Assembly (NCBI GenBank): GCA_019915015.1
Contig: JAHBBC010000001.1
Span: 1,612,001-1,676,000, forward strand
Source: Auriscalpium vulgare
Lineage: Eukaryota > Basidiomycota > Agaricomycetes > Russulales > Auriscalpiaceae
Length of the DNA stretch: 64,000 nucleotides
Direction of reading: 5' to 3'
Of the stretch, positions 35,203 to 46,195 are shown piece after piece; within the stretch, counting starts at the first letter, position 1; each line of letters opens with the position of its first letter. The translations under genes and the position numbers were made by a program. A model generated the notes under the pieces. That model saw nothing but the letters and a program-made list of their open reading frames with translations. It was not told the DNA's origin and did no database searches.

Positions 35203-37420
35203 ATGTTATCCACAGTTCCCCCTGTCACCCCAGGCCCCTTCGAGCAGGTTTCCTCGAACATGGCAGCGAGAACGACTGTTGCGTGGAGAGCGGACGATTG
35301 CAAGGCGGCTGCAGAGGATGCAGCGCCCGTAGACGTCGAACGGAAACTAGCTATCCAGGTTCAACTCGCGAATTGCCTCGCACACGCCCGAGACTAATTA
35401 TAATCGTCGCAGCTGATGCACCTCGCTTCTCAGTTTCACGCGAGCGACTATGCACGCGCCAAGTTCGGGGCAAGAGGTGCGTGGTGCCACGTTGCCGTCA
35501 ATCCGCCGGGTGGCATGAGGACGGAAGTCGAGCCGCCAACTGATTCATCGTGTACAGGTTCCGCGCTCACGTACATTCCTCTGTCTATTCACTTTCCTGC
35601 ACACTTCAAGGAATTGCAAGCGCGCCAAGCACGTTTTGCAGACGAAGATGCCTGGTGGCTGTCCGAAAAGGGATCGACTTCGGCAGGCGCGACGGACGCG
35701 CTTCTCATGGGAACGGTACCGGCGACCAGCCTCATGCAATCCATTACTGTCTCAGAGCCTTCCTTAAGTCTTCAAGATGAACTGTCGTCCGCAATAGAGA
35801 CGCCTCTCGGGGGATCTATGCGGCCGCCGGGTGAATCACAGCTGCTCAAGACGTCGGAGACGCACCCACTCAGGTAAGTCCCTTCTTCCGCCGCTATGCT
35901 GCACGCCGTGGCTCATTCAGAGTCAGCATCTCTTCTATGATTCCTGCGGACCTTTTGTCCACGATATCGCTCCATCTGTCGCTCTCGTCACAGCCCTCCG
36001 CCGCGATGTTCGACATCCACCCGGCATTCTCGTTAGAGCGGTTGACTTGCTATCCGCCAACTCCCGTGAACATGCCCCCGCCGCCGCCTCCCACCGAGCC
36101 GTTGCCCCGTCTTTCCATCCCTATCGCTGGATTCCAGCCGTCAACGGCGCAGCTGCAGCTCTGGAACCGCTCATCCATGAAGAATGCGCTGCAGTCGGCG
36201 CTTGCTAGTGACATCAGTGTCAGTCCGCCATCCCCGACGACCGCTTCCCTTGCATTTGGTGACTCCACAATACTCGGAGAAATCCTTGCGTGCGCCAATG
36301 GGAATGCATCTGCAGACGACGGCGGAATCCATGACCCAGAGGTGCTCGGTATCAAGCGCTCGTTCTCGGCTCCCACTAGCACCCTCAAGACACTCATGGC
36401 TGACTCGCTGGCGCAAGGACGACATGTGCCGTACCCCAAAACCACCTTTCCCTAGTAAGGGCTTTCCCTCTTCATCGTCAGTGTTGGCGTTGAACATCAT
36501 TTTCTCTGCTCAGTCCACGACGTCACTGCGACGTTGCTGCATCACAAACCATGCCTCGTAGACCTAGACTAGTTCAGTTCGCATCACAGATACCCCCACA
36601 GCCCACGCGGTTGATCATCAATACCCCATCACTTCAACCATCAACATCTCCTACCCTCGGTAATTTATTGTTATCTTCGTGTCCTGGCAAAAAGGGTAAG
36701 TACCCAATCAATCATCAATTCCAGGAGGACCTTATCCATTTCGCTACTTTATCAACAGTGCGTTTGACCGGTCCTGTACGAGGGCGCGGTGCCGTGTGTC
36801 GCGACCTCAAGCAGGATATGCGAAGAATCAAGTCTCTGGGGGTTGGGTGCATCGTCTGGTAGGTTATCCATCCGTCCCGTTGCTTCAGAGATACTCATGC
36901 TTACTGGTGTAGCTGTCTAGACGATGAAGAGCTTACATTCCTCGGTGCCTCGTGGCCAGAATACTCGAAAGCTGCTCACGATCTGCAGATCGATATCCTC
37001 CGGTACGTAGCGCCGTACACTGCGCGAACCGTGTCTCAAAATGCGCTTTTTAGCATCCCGGTGCCTGAAGGCCTCGCTCCAGCCTCGACGGCTATATTTG
37101 ACGCGCACCTAACGCGCCTAATCTCGGTCTACACCCTCGCTGGCACGCCCGTGCTCGTCCATTGCCGTGGCGGAGTTGGACGCGCTGGCCTTGTTGCGTG
37201 CTGCTGGATGCTCAAGCTCGGACTGTGCGGATGGCCAGTCTCGCAGGAAGAGCTTGCGTTCGAGGGCCAGGTACGAAAGGACACCCTGCAGCTTGTCGAG
37301 CGTGTGATCGGCGTGGTAAGGCGACGTCGCAGCCTGAAGGCGATAGAGACGTACGAGCAGGTGAAGTTCTTGGTTTCCTACGTTGAACTTCTACGCGAAA
37401 GGGCGGTCGCCTCCAAGTAG
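35203..37420 (+). CDS. Dual-specificity (CDKN3-like) phosphatase with long N-terminal extension
   Basis: The ATG at 35203 gives MLSTVPPVTPGPFEQ. A run of short introns follows. The extension contains LMHLASQFHASDYARAKFG, HFKELQARQARFADEDAWW and a Ser/Pro-rich disordered part. A splice at 36454-36511 joins the extension in frame to PRRPRLVQFASQIPPQ. The catalytic domain begins VRLTGPVRGRGAVCRDLKQD and runs through CLDDEELTFLGASWPEYSKA, DLQIDILR and IPVPEGLAP to the signature VHCRGGVGRAG. This is the HCxxxxxR loop with nucleophile Cys and phosphate-binding Arg; the Asp of CLDDEE is the likely general acid. The layout resembles CDKN3/KAP-type phosphatases. Substrate unknown. The end is VSYVELLRERAVASK. 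Confidence 0.85.
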
Positions 37421-37690
37421 ATTACAGGAGATACCGGGGGATATTTTTTATGCATTAAGTATTATTTGTAGCTGTACAAACGATGTCGGCATGCACGGTG
37501 TACGTAAGATGCCCAAAGCGGGAGGGAGTGATTGTTGCTCGCCGTCCTAGAGCGTGTCCCGCCGCCGCAACTCCTCCACTGCCGTCGTCGTCGACGGTTC
37601 CCTCGTCAGTCTCGCCAACGTCCACTCTTTCCTTCTCCCCGTTGCTCAGGCCTTGACTGGCCTGTGCTCACGTCTTTCTTTTCGTCCTCC

Positions 37691-40600
37691 ATGGCTCAAG
37701 ACTACGATCGCGCTGACGTACCAACTCCTACCACAAGACAAGGACCCTCGGGCACCGTTCGTCGCGCAAAGACGCTGACACGTCCAGAGCGCAGCGTCGC
37801 TCCCCCTCCCCTCATTAATCCACAACAACAACAACAGATTCTACCATCATCCTCTGGCGTCCTCCCCGTCGAGCAGTCATCCAGTTTTGATGCTTGGACC
37901 ATATTTTCTCGCGTCGTCACCTTCTGGGCTCCCGCCGCCCTCCTCAAGTCCGTGGGCGGTCTCAAGGACAAGAACGTCCAGCAAGCATGGCGGGAGAAGA
38001 TTGCATTATGCGTCATCATCATCTGCTTCTGCGGTGTCATCGGCTTCGCGACCGTTGGTCTACAGCGAGTGTTATGTCCGGAACGGACGACCGTCGCTTC
38101 AGAACACTTCATTGACGTCGGCTCAACACCAGGGACTTTGGGCGTGAATGGATATATGTTCAATGTCTCCGCCTCGACGTCCACCGACCCCAGCGTCGAT
38201 TTCTTTAGCCTGGCAAAGCAGCTGCCTGGTCAAGACATCACCACCCTCTTTGACCGCGACGCCAGCAGTTTCCCCAAGTGCACCGGGCTTCCCTATCGCA
38301 TCGCACTAGACCCACCTTGCAATACCGCAACTCCTTGTCCACTTGGACCTCTCAACTCGACGAAGACGTTCCAGACTCTCCACCTCGTCAACATCTCGCG
38401 ACCTGTTGGGTACGATTGGGATCAGGTGTCCAATCTCGTCAACTACATCGTCCTGGACGGCCATGTCGTCAATCTTAATCCCTACTTCCGCCTACACCCC
38501 ACTCCCATTCCCGCAGACGCTGTCGACATCTTGCTGCGCACTCTGCTGGCTACGCCAGACTCGAGCGGACGAGACGGCACCCGTCTTTTCGTCAATCGAG
38601 CCGATGTACACAAGGCCCTACCGTGCATAATTCAGCGTTACGGGGCGGGCCAAATCGACAAGATCACGCCGGGTTGCTTCGTCTCGCAACTTGTGCTGTA
38701 CGCCGGTCTCATCGTCATCCTCGGGCTCGTTTTCGTGCGTTTCATCATGGCCTGCATATTCAACTGGTTCCTCTCCGCACGGCTCGCTGGGAATCCCGAC
38801 GACCGCTCTCTCAACCGATCGGCCATTAGCCCATCCGTGATGCCCGAGGGTGCCAACATCTCCATCGACAACAAGAACGGCACGGCACCGTGGGCGGGGC
38901 CAGAGGGCTCGAAGAAACTCACGAAGCCTGCGAACAAGTCCGCGCGGACGCTTCCCTCGTCGTCGAGCACCACGCTCATCAATGGCCAGCCCGACGCTGC
39001 AGCCCCCATCGTCAGCTTGGCGCAAATCGGCGCAGAGCTTTTCGCCGTCTGCCTCGTCACGTGCTACTCGGAAGGAGAGGAATCGCTGCGGACGACGCTT
39101 GATTCGATTTCGAGGACAACCTATAGTGACAAGCGGAAGCTGCTGTTCGTAGTGGCCGACGGTATGATCACTGGAGCCGGGGAGAAAAGGAGTACGCCGG
39201 ACATCTGTGTCGGGTTATTGGATGCGGATCCACGGTTCGGTAACCCGACTCCGATGGGCTATATCGCGGTGGGGTCGGGGACAAAGGCGGAAAATCGGGC
39301 AATGGTGTATGCAGGACATTACAGTGCGTGCCTCATTTACTAATCACCGCACATGTGTTTACCTTCGGGGTGCGCACAGCTGTTGCAGGGTGCAGGACGC
39401 CCACTGTGATCATCGTGAAATGTGGAACGGAGCAAGAGGCTATCACGGACAAGAAGCCCGGCAACCGAGGCAAACGCGATAGTCAACTCATCCTCATGAA
39501 TTTTTTCTCCCGGGTCACGTACAACGACCGCATGACGCCCTTGGATTTCGACCTCTTCCGCAAGATACACGTATTGATGGGTGTCACACCAGATTTCTTT
39601 GAAGTCTGCCTGATGGTGAGCCTATTTGATTGGTTTCCATCATAGCGGTTTGCTGAGGAACGGTACTAGGTCGACGCCGACACGAAAGTTTTCCCCGACT
39701 CTTTGAAAGCACTTGTCAACTGTATGCATCACGACCCTATGATCATGGGCGTCTGCGGCGAGACTCGAATAGCAAACAAACGGCAGTCCTGGGTCACCGC
39801 CATCCAAGTTTTCGAGTACTTCATCTCCCACCACATGGCGAAGGCGTTCGAGTCGGTCTTCGGTGGTGTATCATGTCTTCCTGGCTGCTTCTCTATGTTT
39901 CGGCTCAAGGCCCGCAAGTCGTCCGGTGATGACTGGATACCCTTGATCATCAAACCCGAGATCGTTAAGGAGTACAGCCAAAGCGAAGTCACGACCTTGC
40001 ACCAGAAGAACCTGTTGTTACTCGGCGAGGATCGATTCCTGACCACCTGTCTCATCCGCACGTTCCCAAACCGCAAGATGATGTTCCTACCCCAGGCCAG
40101 GTGCCGTACTGTCGTCCCGGACACATTCTCCGTCCTGCTCTCGCAACGTCGGCGATGGATCAACTCCACCATTCACAACCTCATGGAGTTGGTCCTTGTT
40201 CGCAATCTTTGCGGCACGTTCTGCTTCAGCATGCAGTTCGTCGTCTTCATGGACCTTCTTGGCACCGTTGTGCTCCCGATCGCCATCTCCCTCACCTACT
40301 TGCTCATCGTCTCCTCCGCCCTTCATCCACCCAAATCCTTCGAAGAGGCTATCCCATTAGTGCTGCTCGTCGCTGTCCTCGGTCTTCCCGCCGTGTTGAT
40401 CCTCATCACGACCCGCAAGGTCGTCTACGTGTTCTGGATGTTAATCTATCTGATTGCCCTGCCCATATGGAACTTCGTCCTCCCGGTATATGCATTCTGG
40501 CATTTTGACGACTTCTCCTGGGGAGAGACGAGGTGAGTCAAAAATTTCAAAAAGTATATGTTCTTGATCATCGGCTCATGTCCCTCACAGGAAAGTCGAG

Positions 40601-41272
40601 GGTGAAGGGAAAGGCGAAGGTCATGGAGAAAGTAAGGGCGGCCCGATAGGCATGTCGATTCCCCTGCGCCGATGGGAAGACTGGGAGCGCTCGCGCCTCC
40701 GCAAAATCCGCAGAGAAGAACGTCGCCGCCGAGAATTCGAACGCCAACATCCGTCGGGATACTTCGCAGGCGACGAGCACCTCGGGGTTCGTTCAGATGT
40801 CCACAGCACATACGACGGTTCGGACAATATGTCGGTCACATCATCCGAAGACCACTGGGGACCACAAATCGGCGAGTACAACGAGAACAACACACAGTTT
40901 CCGCCACCACCGCCTGGCCTGCACGTGGTTCCACAGTCGGCGTTGCAAAATGCCAAGACGATCGGCGAGAACGATCTGGAGGCCATGTTGGAGTCGGGTT
41001 GGGATGACCGGCCCTCTCCCAACGCCTCGACGGATCATCTCAACGCTGCACAGCCGGTACCGTCGGCATTCGTACCACGCTACCAGTTGTCGGACTCGCC
41101 TGCGCGGACGCCCGCGTACGCACCTTTGCCGCCGGTGTCGCCAACAGGGCTGGATGCTGGCAGCACGGGTGTGGATTACAGGAGACACGCGAAGAAACGA
41201 AGTGGGGGCGGTTCAGCGGCGCGAGAGACATACGGACCGCTGGGGCCGCTCGACCCTGGCTCTAGGATTTGA
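37691..41272 (+). CDS. Class IV chitin synthase
   Basis: Four exons (37691-39323, 39380-39615, 39670-40532, 40591-41272) join in phase to 1,137 aa. The start gives [18 protein letters not shown] in a good ATG context. The N-terminal region has two membrane segments ([20 protein letters not shown] near residue 115; [20 protein letters not shown] near 345). The catalytic core follows: [32 protein letters not shown] with the metal-binding [28 protein letters not shown] with the EDR base, and [10 protein letters not shown] with QRRRW. C-terminal helices ([20 protein letters not shown] and others) form the translocation channel, then a charged cytoplasmic tail. It polymerises UDP-GlcNAc to chitin at the plasma membrane. 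The layout, without a myosin motor, matches Chs3-type class IV. The exon borders are well supported. Confidence 0.95.
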
Positions 41273-41914
41273 CATTGCACGATCGTGGACTTGAACGGTG
41301 ACCGTCGAGCACAGCTTGGACGTTGTATATCTTGCATCCTCATGTCTATACCCCCCTCACTTCTGACCCGCTTTGTCCGCACCGCACCACATACCCTAGT
41401 CCTGCGCCGTAATGACACGGGTCAGCCTCTGACTCGTGGCTCGCCTTGGGTCCACCGCCGTTTGACGAAGACCTCTGCATTCGTATAGCCTCGTTTTGCT
41501 GCATAGTCGTTGGATGCCAGTTATACATTGTCTACTAGTAGTATCTCATGTCATAGATTTCCTTGCCTTATCAACCGGAACGTCCAACATTCTCTCAGTG
41601 AGGCGTTCCCGACGCGCGTCGACTCGGCATGCGGTGGGTCGGATTGCTGAGCGAAGGTAGGTTAGTCAGTTGGTTGGTGGTGGACTGCTTAGTGACAATT
41701 GGTGAGGGACGTGAGCTGAGATCGGGTCGGGTGTTTGCCGGGCCAGCGACGGGCCTGTGCCGTGGCGGGACCTGGGGGCAGTGCGCGCGCCACGCGTATC
41801 CTCGATTAGGCAGCCGTCGTGGTTCGCCTTCCCTTCGAACCCAGCACTGGCGCCGCCTGCCCTCCGCGCTGACCTCCGCACCGTATCGCACCTCCGCGCC
41901 GCATCGCGCGTATC
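41273..41914. other. Chitin synthase 3' flank and MED27 promoter
   Basis: About 640 bp between two tandem genes. The first half is the likely chitin-synthase 3' UTR. The second half, with a TGGTTGGTGG stretch near 41672, is likely MED27 promoter. No coding sequence is supported. Confidence 0.45.
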
Positions 41915-43142
41915 ATGGCCACCGCAGAATTGCCATCAGGCCCGTCACACGACCTCCCGGCCCTCCATGCCCAGATCGATGTTCTCACTGACCTCTCCAA
42001 GCGCCTGCGCACCCTGCGCCAGCTGCCCCCGCTCCTGCTGCGCCCGGACCCCGCCGCGAGCGCGGAGCTCGGAGTGCTGTCGCTGGCAGAGGCCCTGCGC
42101 CATGTGCAGGGCGAGCTTGCCGCCGTGCGCGCGTCTGTGCTCGAGGACAAGGCGCAGCGCGCGCTCAAGGCCGCGCTCGAGAGCGAGCGGGCGGATCGCA
42201 CGGGCGTGCGCGCCAGCTTGCGGAGAGAGAGCCGAAAGCGAAGGTGTGTGCCGTTGCTCCCTCTGGCCAATTCATTTTTAAGCTCACGTTATATGTCTCA
42301 TCCTCATCTCGCGGTACTGACTGACATGACATGAAACGCCCTCCACTCCAGACGTTCCCTGACACCGGAGTCACCGAGGCCATACCCGGTGTTCCAAGCA
42401 AAGGCCCCCTCCCTCTTCCCCGTCCCGCATCCCGAGACACCACCGCTGGCGCTCGGTGAACTAGCGGCTTACATCCGCGAGTTCAACGCCACACACGCGC
42501 CGAAGGCGCTGTTGAATGTCTGGCTGCCGTCGCCGACACGTCCGCGGGGGCTTTCTGTGCCTGTAATACTAAGGCTCTCCATCGCTGATGTATTCATGGC
42601 GTACATCACCCTGGGCCATGCAGTGGGCGAAGGCAACGCACTGCCACCAGGGCGCAAGCCGTTGATCGTGGAAAACGTGACCGCGTTCGGGTCCAGAGAG
42701 AAGGTGTGTTCCTGCCAGCCCCAAACGTGCAGTGATTGATCCGACGTGTTCTCGTCAGAAACTGCCGCATTCGCAGTCAGAGTACAATGTTTTTCAGAAG
42801 CTCTCGCAGCATGTCCTCCGCATGTTGCAATCGGCGCCCCGCGTGCCAATACAGACCCTTATGGTTCGTGCGGTCCAACAAACTTTGCTTCGCGAGGCTC
42901 GAGACTGACGTGATCGCGTCTTTTAACGCTGTCAATCTCGACTCGGTTACTGCGTTCTCTACGCTCGACTTACAAAGCAAATGTTGGCTTGCTACCAAAG
43001 CCTGTTCTCGGGGCAGTGCACGATCTGTCAGCGCGTCCTGTCGGTTGATGGACACATTCCGCCAGTGGCTAGGGTGTGGCAGGAGCGGGAGATGGACGAT
43101 GGGGCTTGGGAGCCGCGTCATGTTGACTGCATGCAGAGCTGA
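41915..43142 (+). CDS. MED27: Mediator complex subunit 27
   Basis: Four exons (41915-42243, 42352-42703, 42759-42863, 42978-43142) join in phase to 316 aa. An N-terminal helical part (LHAQIDVLTDLSKRLRTLRQ, ALRHVQGELAAVRAS) leads to a central alpha/beta region (LGELAAYIREFNATHAPKAL) and SEYNVFQKLSQHVLRMLQ. The last exon gives MLACYQSLFSGQCTICQRVL, GHIPPVARVW and EPRHVDCMQS, a C-terminal CxxC...HxxC zinc-binding element as in Med27. Mediator bridges activators and RNA polymerase II in the nucleus, and Med27 sits in the tail/head junction. Intron 3 has an unusual donor, GTTCGT. Confidence 0.8.
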
Positions 43143-43686
43143 TGGTCCGGAGATACTGTAGGTTTAAATTGAGGCTGTTTGTGTCGCGCGATCTGCATAT
43201 CTGTGACCTCATGCAGATAAACGTTAACTCATACAGCCCGATCCCACGCGGATCTGATCGACATGGTGCCACTGGTGCTGACTTGGCGGGTAAAGTGCTC
43301 GTACTGGATGACGGGGGCGGGAGGACGCAGCTGTGTGGGGGACGCTGCGTGGGTGCCCATGGGGGCGGGGCAGCAAGGGAGACAAAGCGCGGCGTGTAGC
43401 GGGAGTGTGTGGGCGATCGGCGGTGGCAGCTAGGCCTGCCTCGGAGACCGAGACATTTCGCCCGAGTGGCCGGGGAGATTGACTAAGTGAGACTCGGTGC
43501 GACGCGCGGGCGGGGTGGCTGAGTCAGCACGGGGTGGCCATGATCCTCTCGCCCGCATCCCGGAAATATCCCATCAGTCAGGCCCACTGCTCTCTCGCTC
43601 AGCCGGTCCGCGCACGCTCTCCACGCGAGGCGGCACCGTAGTTTCCAGTCGGCCGCGTATGTGCCCCTCGCAGTCAGCATACAATA

Positions 43687-43728
43687 CACGCGGCACAATG
43701 CACGCGGCACAATGCACGCGGCGCACAA
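43687..43728 (+). repeat. 14-bp tandem repeat upstream of the Medusa-like gene
   Basis: Two perfect copies of CACGCGGCACAATG are followed by a third, partial copy (CACGCGGCGCACAA). The array lies about 155 bp upstream of the TATA box and could be a multi-site binding element. Confidence 0.85.
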
Positions 43729-43881
43729 GAGCTCGGACAAGGCGGCAGGCCCGATTGATCGAGCCCCAGCTCGGGCCTCGCCAGCTGATCGCCCGAAGCG
43801 AAGCGGCGGGATATTCATATGTTTAGATCCACTCTTTTCCAGATCCTGCGCCGTTATAGCTTTGTTCCCGCACGTCTGTCT

Positions 43882-43888
43882 TATATAA
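43882..43888 (+). promoter_or_regulatory. TATA box
   Basis: TATATAA, about 195 bp upstream of the Medusa-like ATG. It is followed by a C/T-rich stretch typical of fungal transcription starts. Confidence 0.55.
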
Positions 43889-44081
43889 CCCCACCCCCTC
43901 CGCGGTAAGCCACTCATCCCCTCCTCCCCGCCGCCGTACCCGCCCGCGCCATCCTCTTCCCGGCGTTTCGGTCTACCCTGCTCCCGCTCCCCGAGCCCGC
44001 GCCCCCGTCGCCGCCGCTTCACCCTATAACCCCTCCGTCTCCGCCTCACACACCATCCCCCGCCCACACCATCCGAATGCC

Positions 44082-45738
44082 ATGCTCCCCAACACGGCCG
44101 TATCTCGTCTTGGCATGTTCCGCATACTCGCGTACACTCCCCACGAGGGCGAGCCCGGCGTGCCCATCACAGTGCACACCTACTTCCACAACCTCTACCC
44201 CACGCGCCGCGTCTTCCTGCGCCTCGTAATAGGCTCAAAGGCCATTGGCACAGAGATCAGGCGCATGAGCGAGGGCGAGAACGAAACCTGGCGGCTCGAG
44301 GGCGCGATCCCGCCGTTCCACATCCACAAGGCGTCGTCCCCCACAATCGCCGTCACCGTGCAGGCGGTCGACAGCGACAACAACATTCTAGACACCATCA
44401 CGTTCGGCCAATTCACCTATTGGGACTCTGGTGCGTCTGCGGTGTGATTTCTCGTGCTCTTGCGACGCTCACGAGCTGTTGTGCGCGCCAGGCGGCTCAT
44501 CCAGGTCGACGGACTCGATTTCGCCCACCCTGACAGTGCCCGCGCAGCGCCCGGGCACCCTCGACACGACTGATGCGCTACGAGAGCGACCGATCGTCCC
44601 CGCCAACCCACCACGCTCGCGACAGTCCTCCGGCAGCGGCCCACCTCAGCAACTGCTCCGTCGACGCGAGGCCGCCGACGCCGCGGACAAGACCGCGGAG
44701 CGTGCCGTGCTCGAGTTCCTGACGCCGCTGGAGGAAGCGGGAAACAATCTTACGGAGGACGAAAAGAAGGCTGGTCGGCGACTTGTGCGCTTCACGCGCA
44801 AACAGGACCGCCACCGCCTGCGCATCTCGTGTCAGGCGATCAGCCAGGAGGAGTACGACGAGCGGGCCGTCGTCGTCTCATGCATCTACCGCGCGTCGGC
44901 GGACGCGACCTACGTGACCTCCGTCGACATCATCTACCTGTTGCAGTATTTCGTCCAAGACCACTTTTCCGTCGAGGAGAAGAACCGGATACGGCGAAAC
45001 CTGGAGGGCTTTCGTCCTGTGACGGTATCCAAAAGCCGGGCTGGCTCGGAAGCGTTCTTCCAACAGATCATGGAGTTCCCGATGCCCAAGCCGCGGAATA
45101 TCGAGAAGGACGTCAAGGTATTCACGTGGGACACGCTCGGCCCAGCACTAGACAAGATCATCTCCAAATATGTACGTTCAACCATGTTGCGGATTACAGA
45201 CGTCGCCTGATCTCCCCCGCCTCCCTTGCAGTCCCTCTTCACCGTCAACAAGCCATCTGTTCCTAGCCAGCCGTCCTCGAGACACTCTCCCGTAGCTCCT
45301 GCTGAGCCGCCATCGTTCGTCGGATACCCGACGGCCCAGCCGCAGGAGCAGGAGCATAACCCCCCTAGCCTCTATCCCCCTGCCGCACTCTCGTCGTTTT
45401 CGCCGCCGCGCTTCCCCGGGGGCGCATACACGCCGCCGTCTATGGACATGCCCATGGCGGACCTCGGCATGGGTATGGACCACTCCATGATCGGCTCCCA
45501 GCAGGGCTCCTCCCTTGCGCTAGCGACCTCCCGGCTCATCGAGCATGTGCGTTCCTCGCGCCCCGGCAGCCAGGACGCGGACTTGTCAGCGTACCACGCG
45601 ATGTCTCACAACGGTGGCGGCGGTGCGCAGGATTTGTATCACGGCCCGATCGATGGCGCCATGCCCACGTTCGATTCGATGGAGTTTCAGACACTGCGCG
45701 AGCATAACAACGCGGGCAGCTCCACCCAGTATCTATGA
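44082..45738 (+). CDS. medA: Medusa (MedA)-like developmental transcription regulator
   Basis: Three exons (44082-44430, 44492-45171, 45232-45738) join in phase to 511 aa. The N-terminal ~115 residues form a strand-rich module (FRILAYTPHEGEPGVPITVH, FLRLVIGSKAIGTE, ITFGQFTYWDS), probably an immunoglobulin-like fold. The hallmark block lies at residues ~225-365: RRLVRFTRKQD, CIYRASADATYVTSVDIIYL, VEEKNRIRRNLEGFRPVTVS, KPRNIEKDVKVFTW, then ALDKIISKYS. This block is shared with Aspergillus MedA, Magnaporthe Acr1 and Fusarium Ren1, nuclear regulators of conidiation, adhesion and development. The C-terminal ~165 residues are Pro/Ser/Met-rich and disordered. Its role in this fungus is inferred only from the family. 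Confidence 0.86.
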
Positions 45739-46195
45739 ATTTATGTAAGTATCTACCAGGAGTCGTTCGTGCGGACCCTTGTATCATCTTGTCTGTCGTT
45801 ATACCACCGTGGTCTGGGGTTCCATTCGCTTCAAGCCTGTGTACGAGTATACCATAGTCCCCTTTAAGTTCTCCTGCAGCCACGGCAACATCTTAGTGTA
45901 GCCCCACAGTGTATAATCGCTCGAGCATATAATTCAAAACATTTCACCACTAGAAAAATCTCTACTTCCATGCGAGCAACGCGAACCGTAACGATATACA
46001 TTAGCATATAAAGCAATACGTGCCACTAGTTATCCAATTACTACAATATTTGGGCTACAGTGTGAAAGCGAAGAACGGCACGTAAACAGCGGATAGATCA
46101 GGTTCCCCACCAGGGACGTCAAAATAGAACACAAACACAATCTTGGCGCAGCACGACGACGATCTGGTGTCAGGCATCAGAGCCGAGCGCTAGGA
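45739..46195. other. Convergent 3' flanks of the Medusa-like gene and DCK1
   Basis: About 460 bp, AT-richer than the neighbouring coding DNA. It has no coding sequence that I can support. It should hold both 3' UTRs and polyadenylation signals. Confidence 0.5.

Larger units (their letters stand above)
43143..44081. promoter_or_regulatory. Long promoter/5' UTR region of the Medusa-like gene
   Basis: About 940 bp. It contains a 14-bp tandem repeat (43687-43728), a TATATAA box (43882-43888) and then a strongly pyrimidine-rich ~190-bp leader up to the ATG. An unusually long upstream region is common for developmental regulators. Confidence 0.55.
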
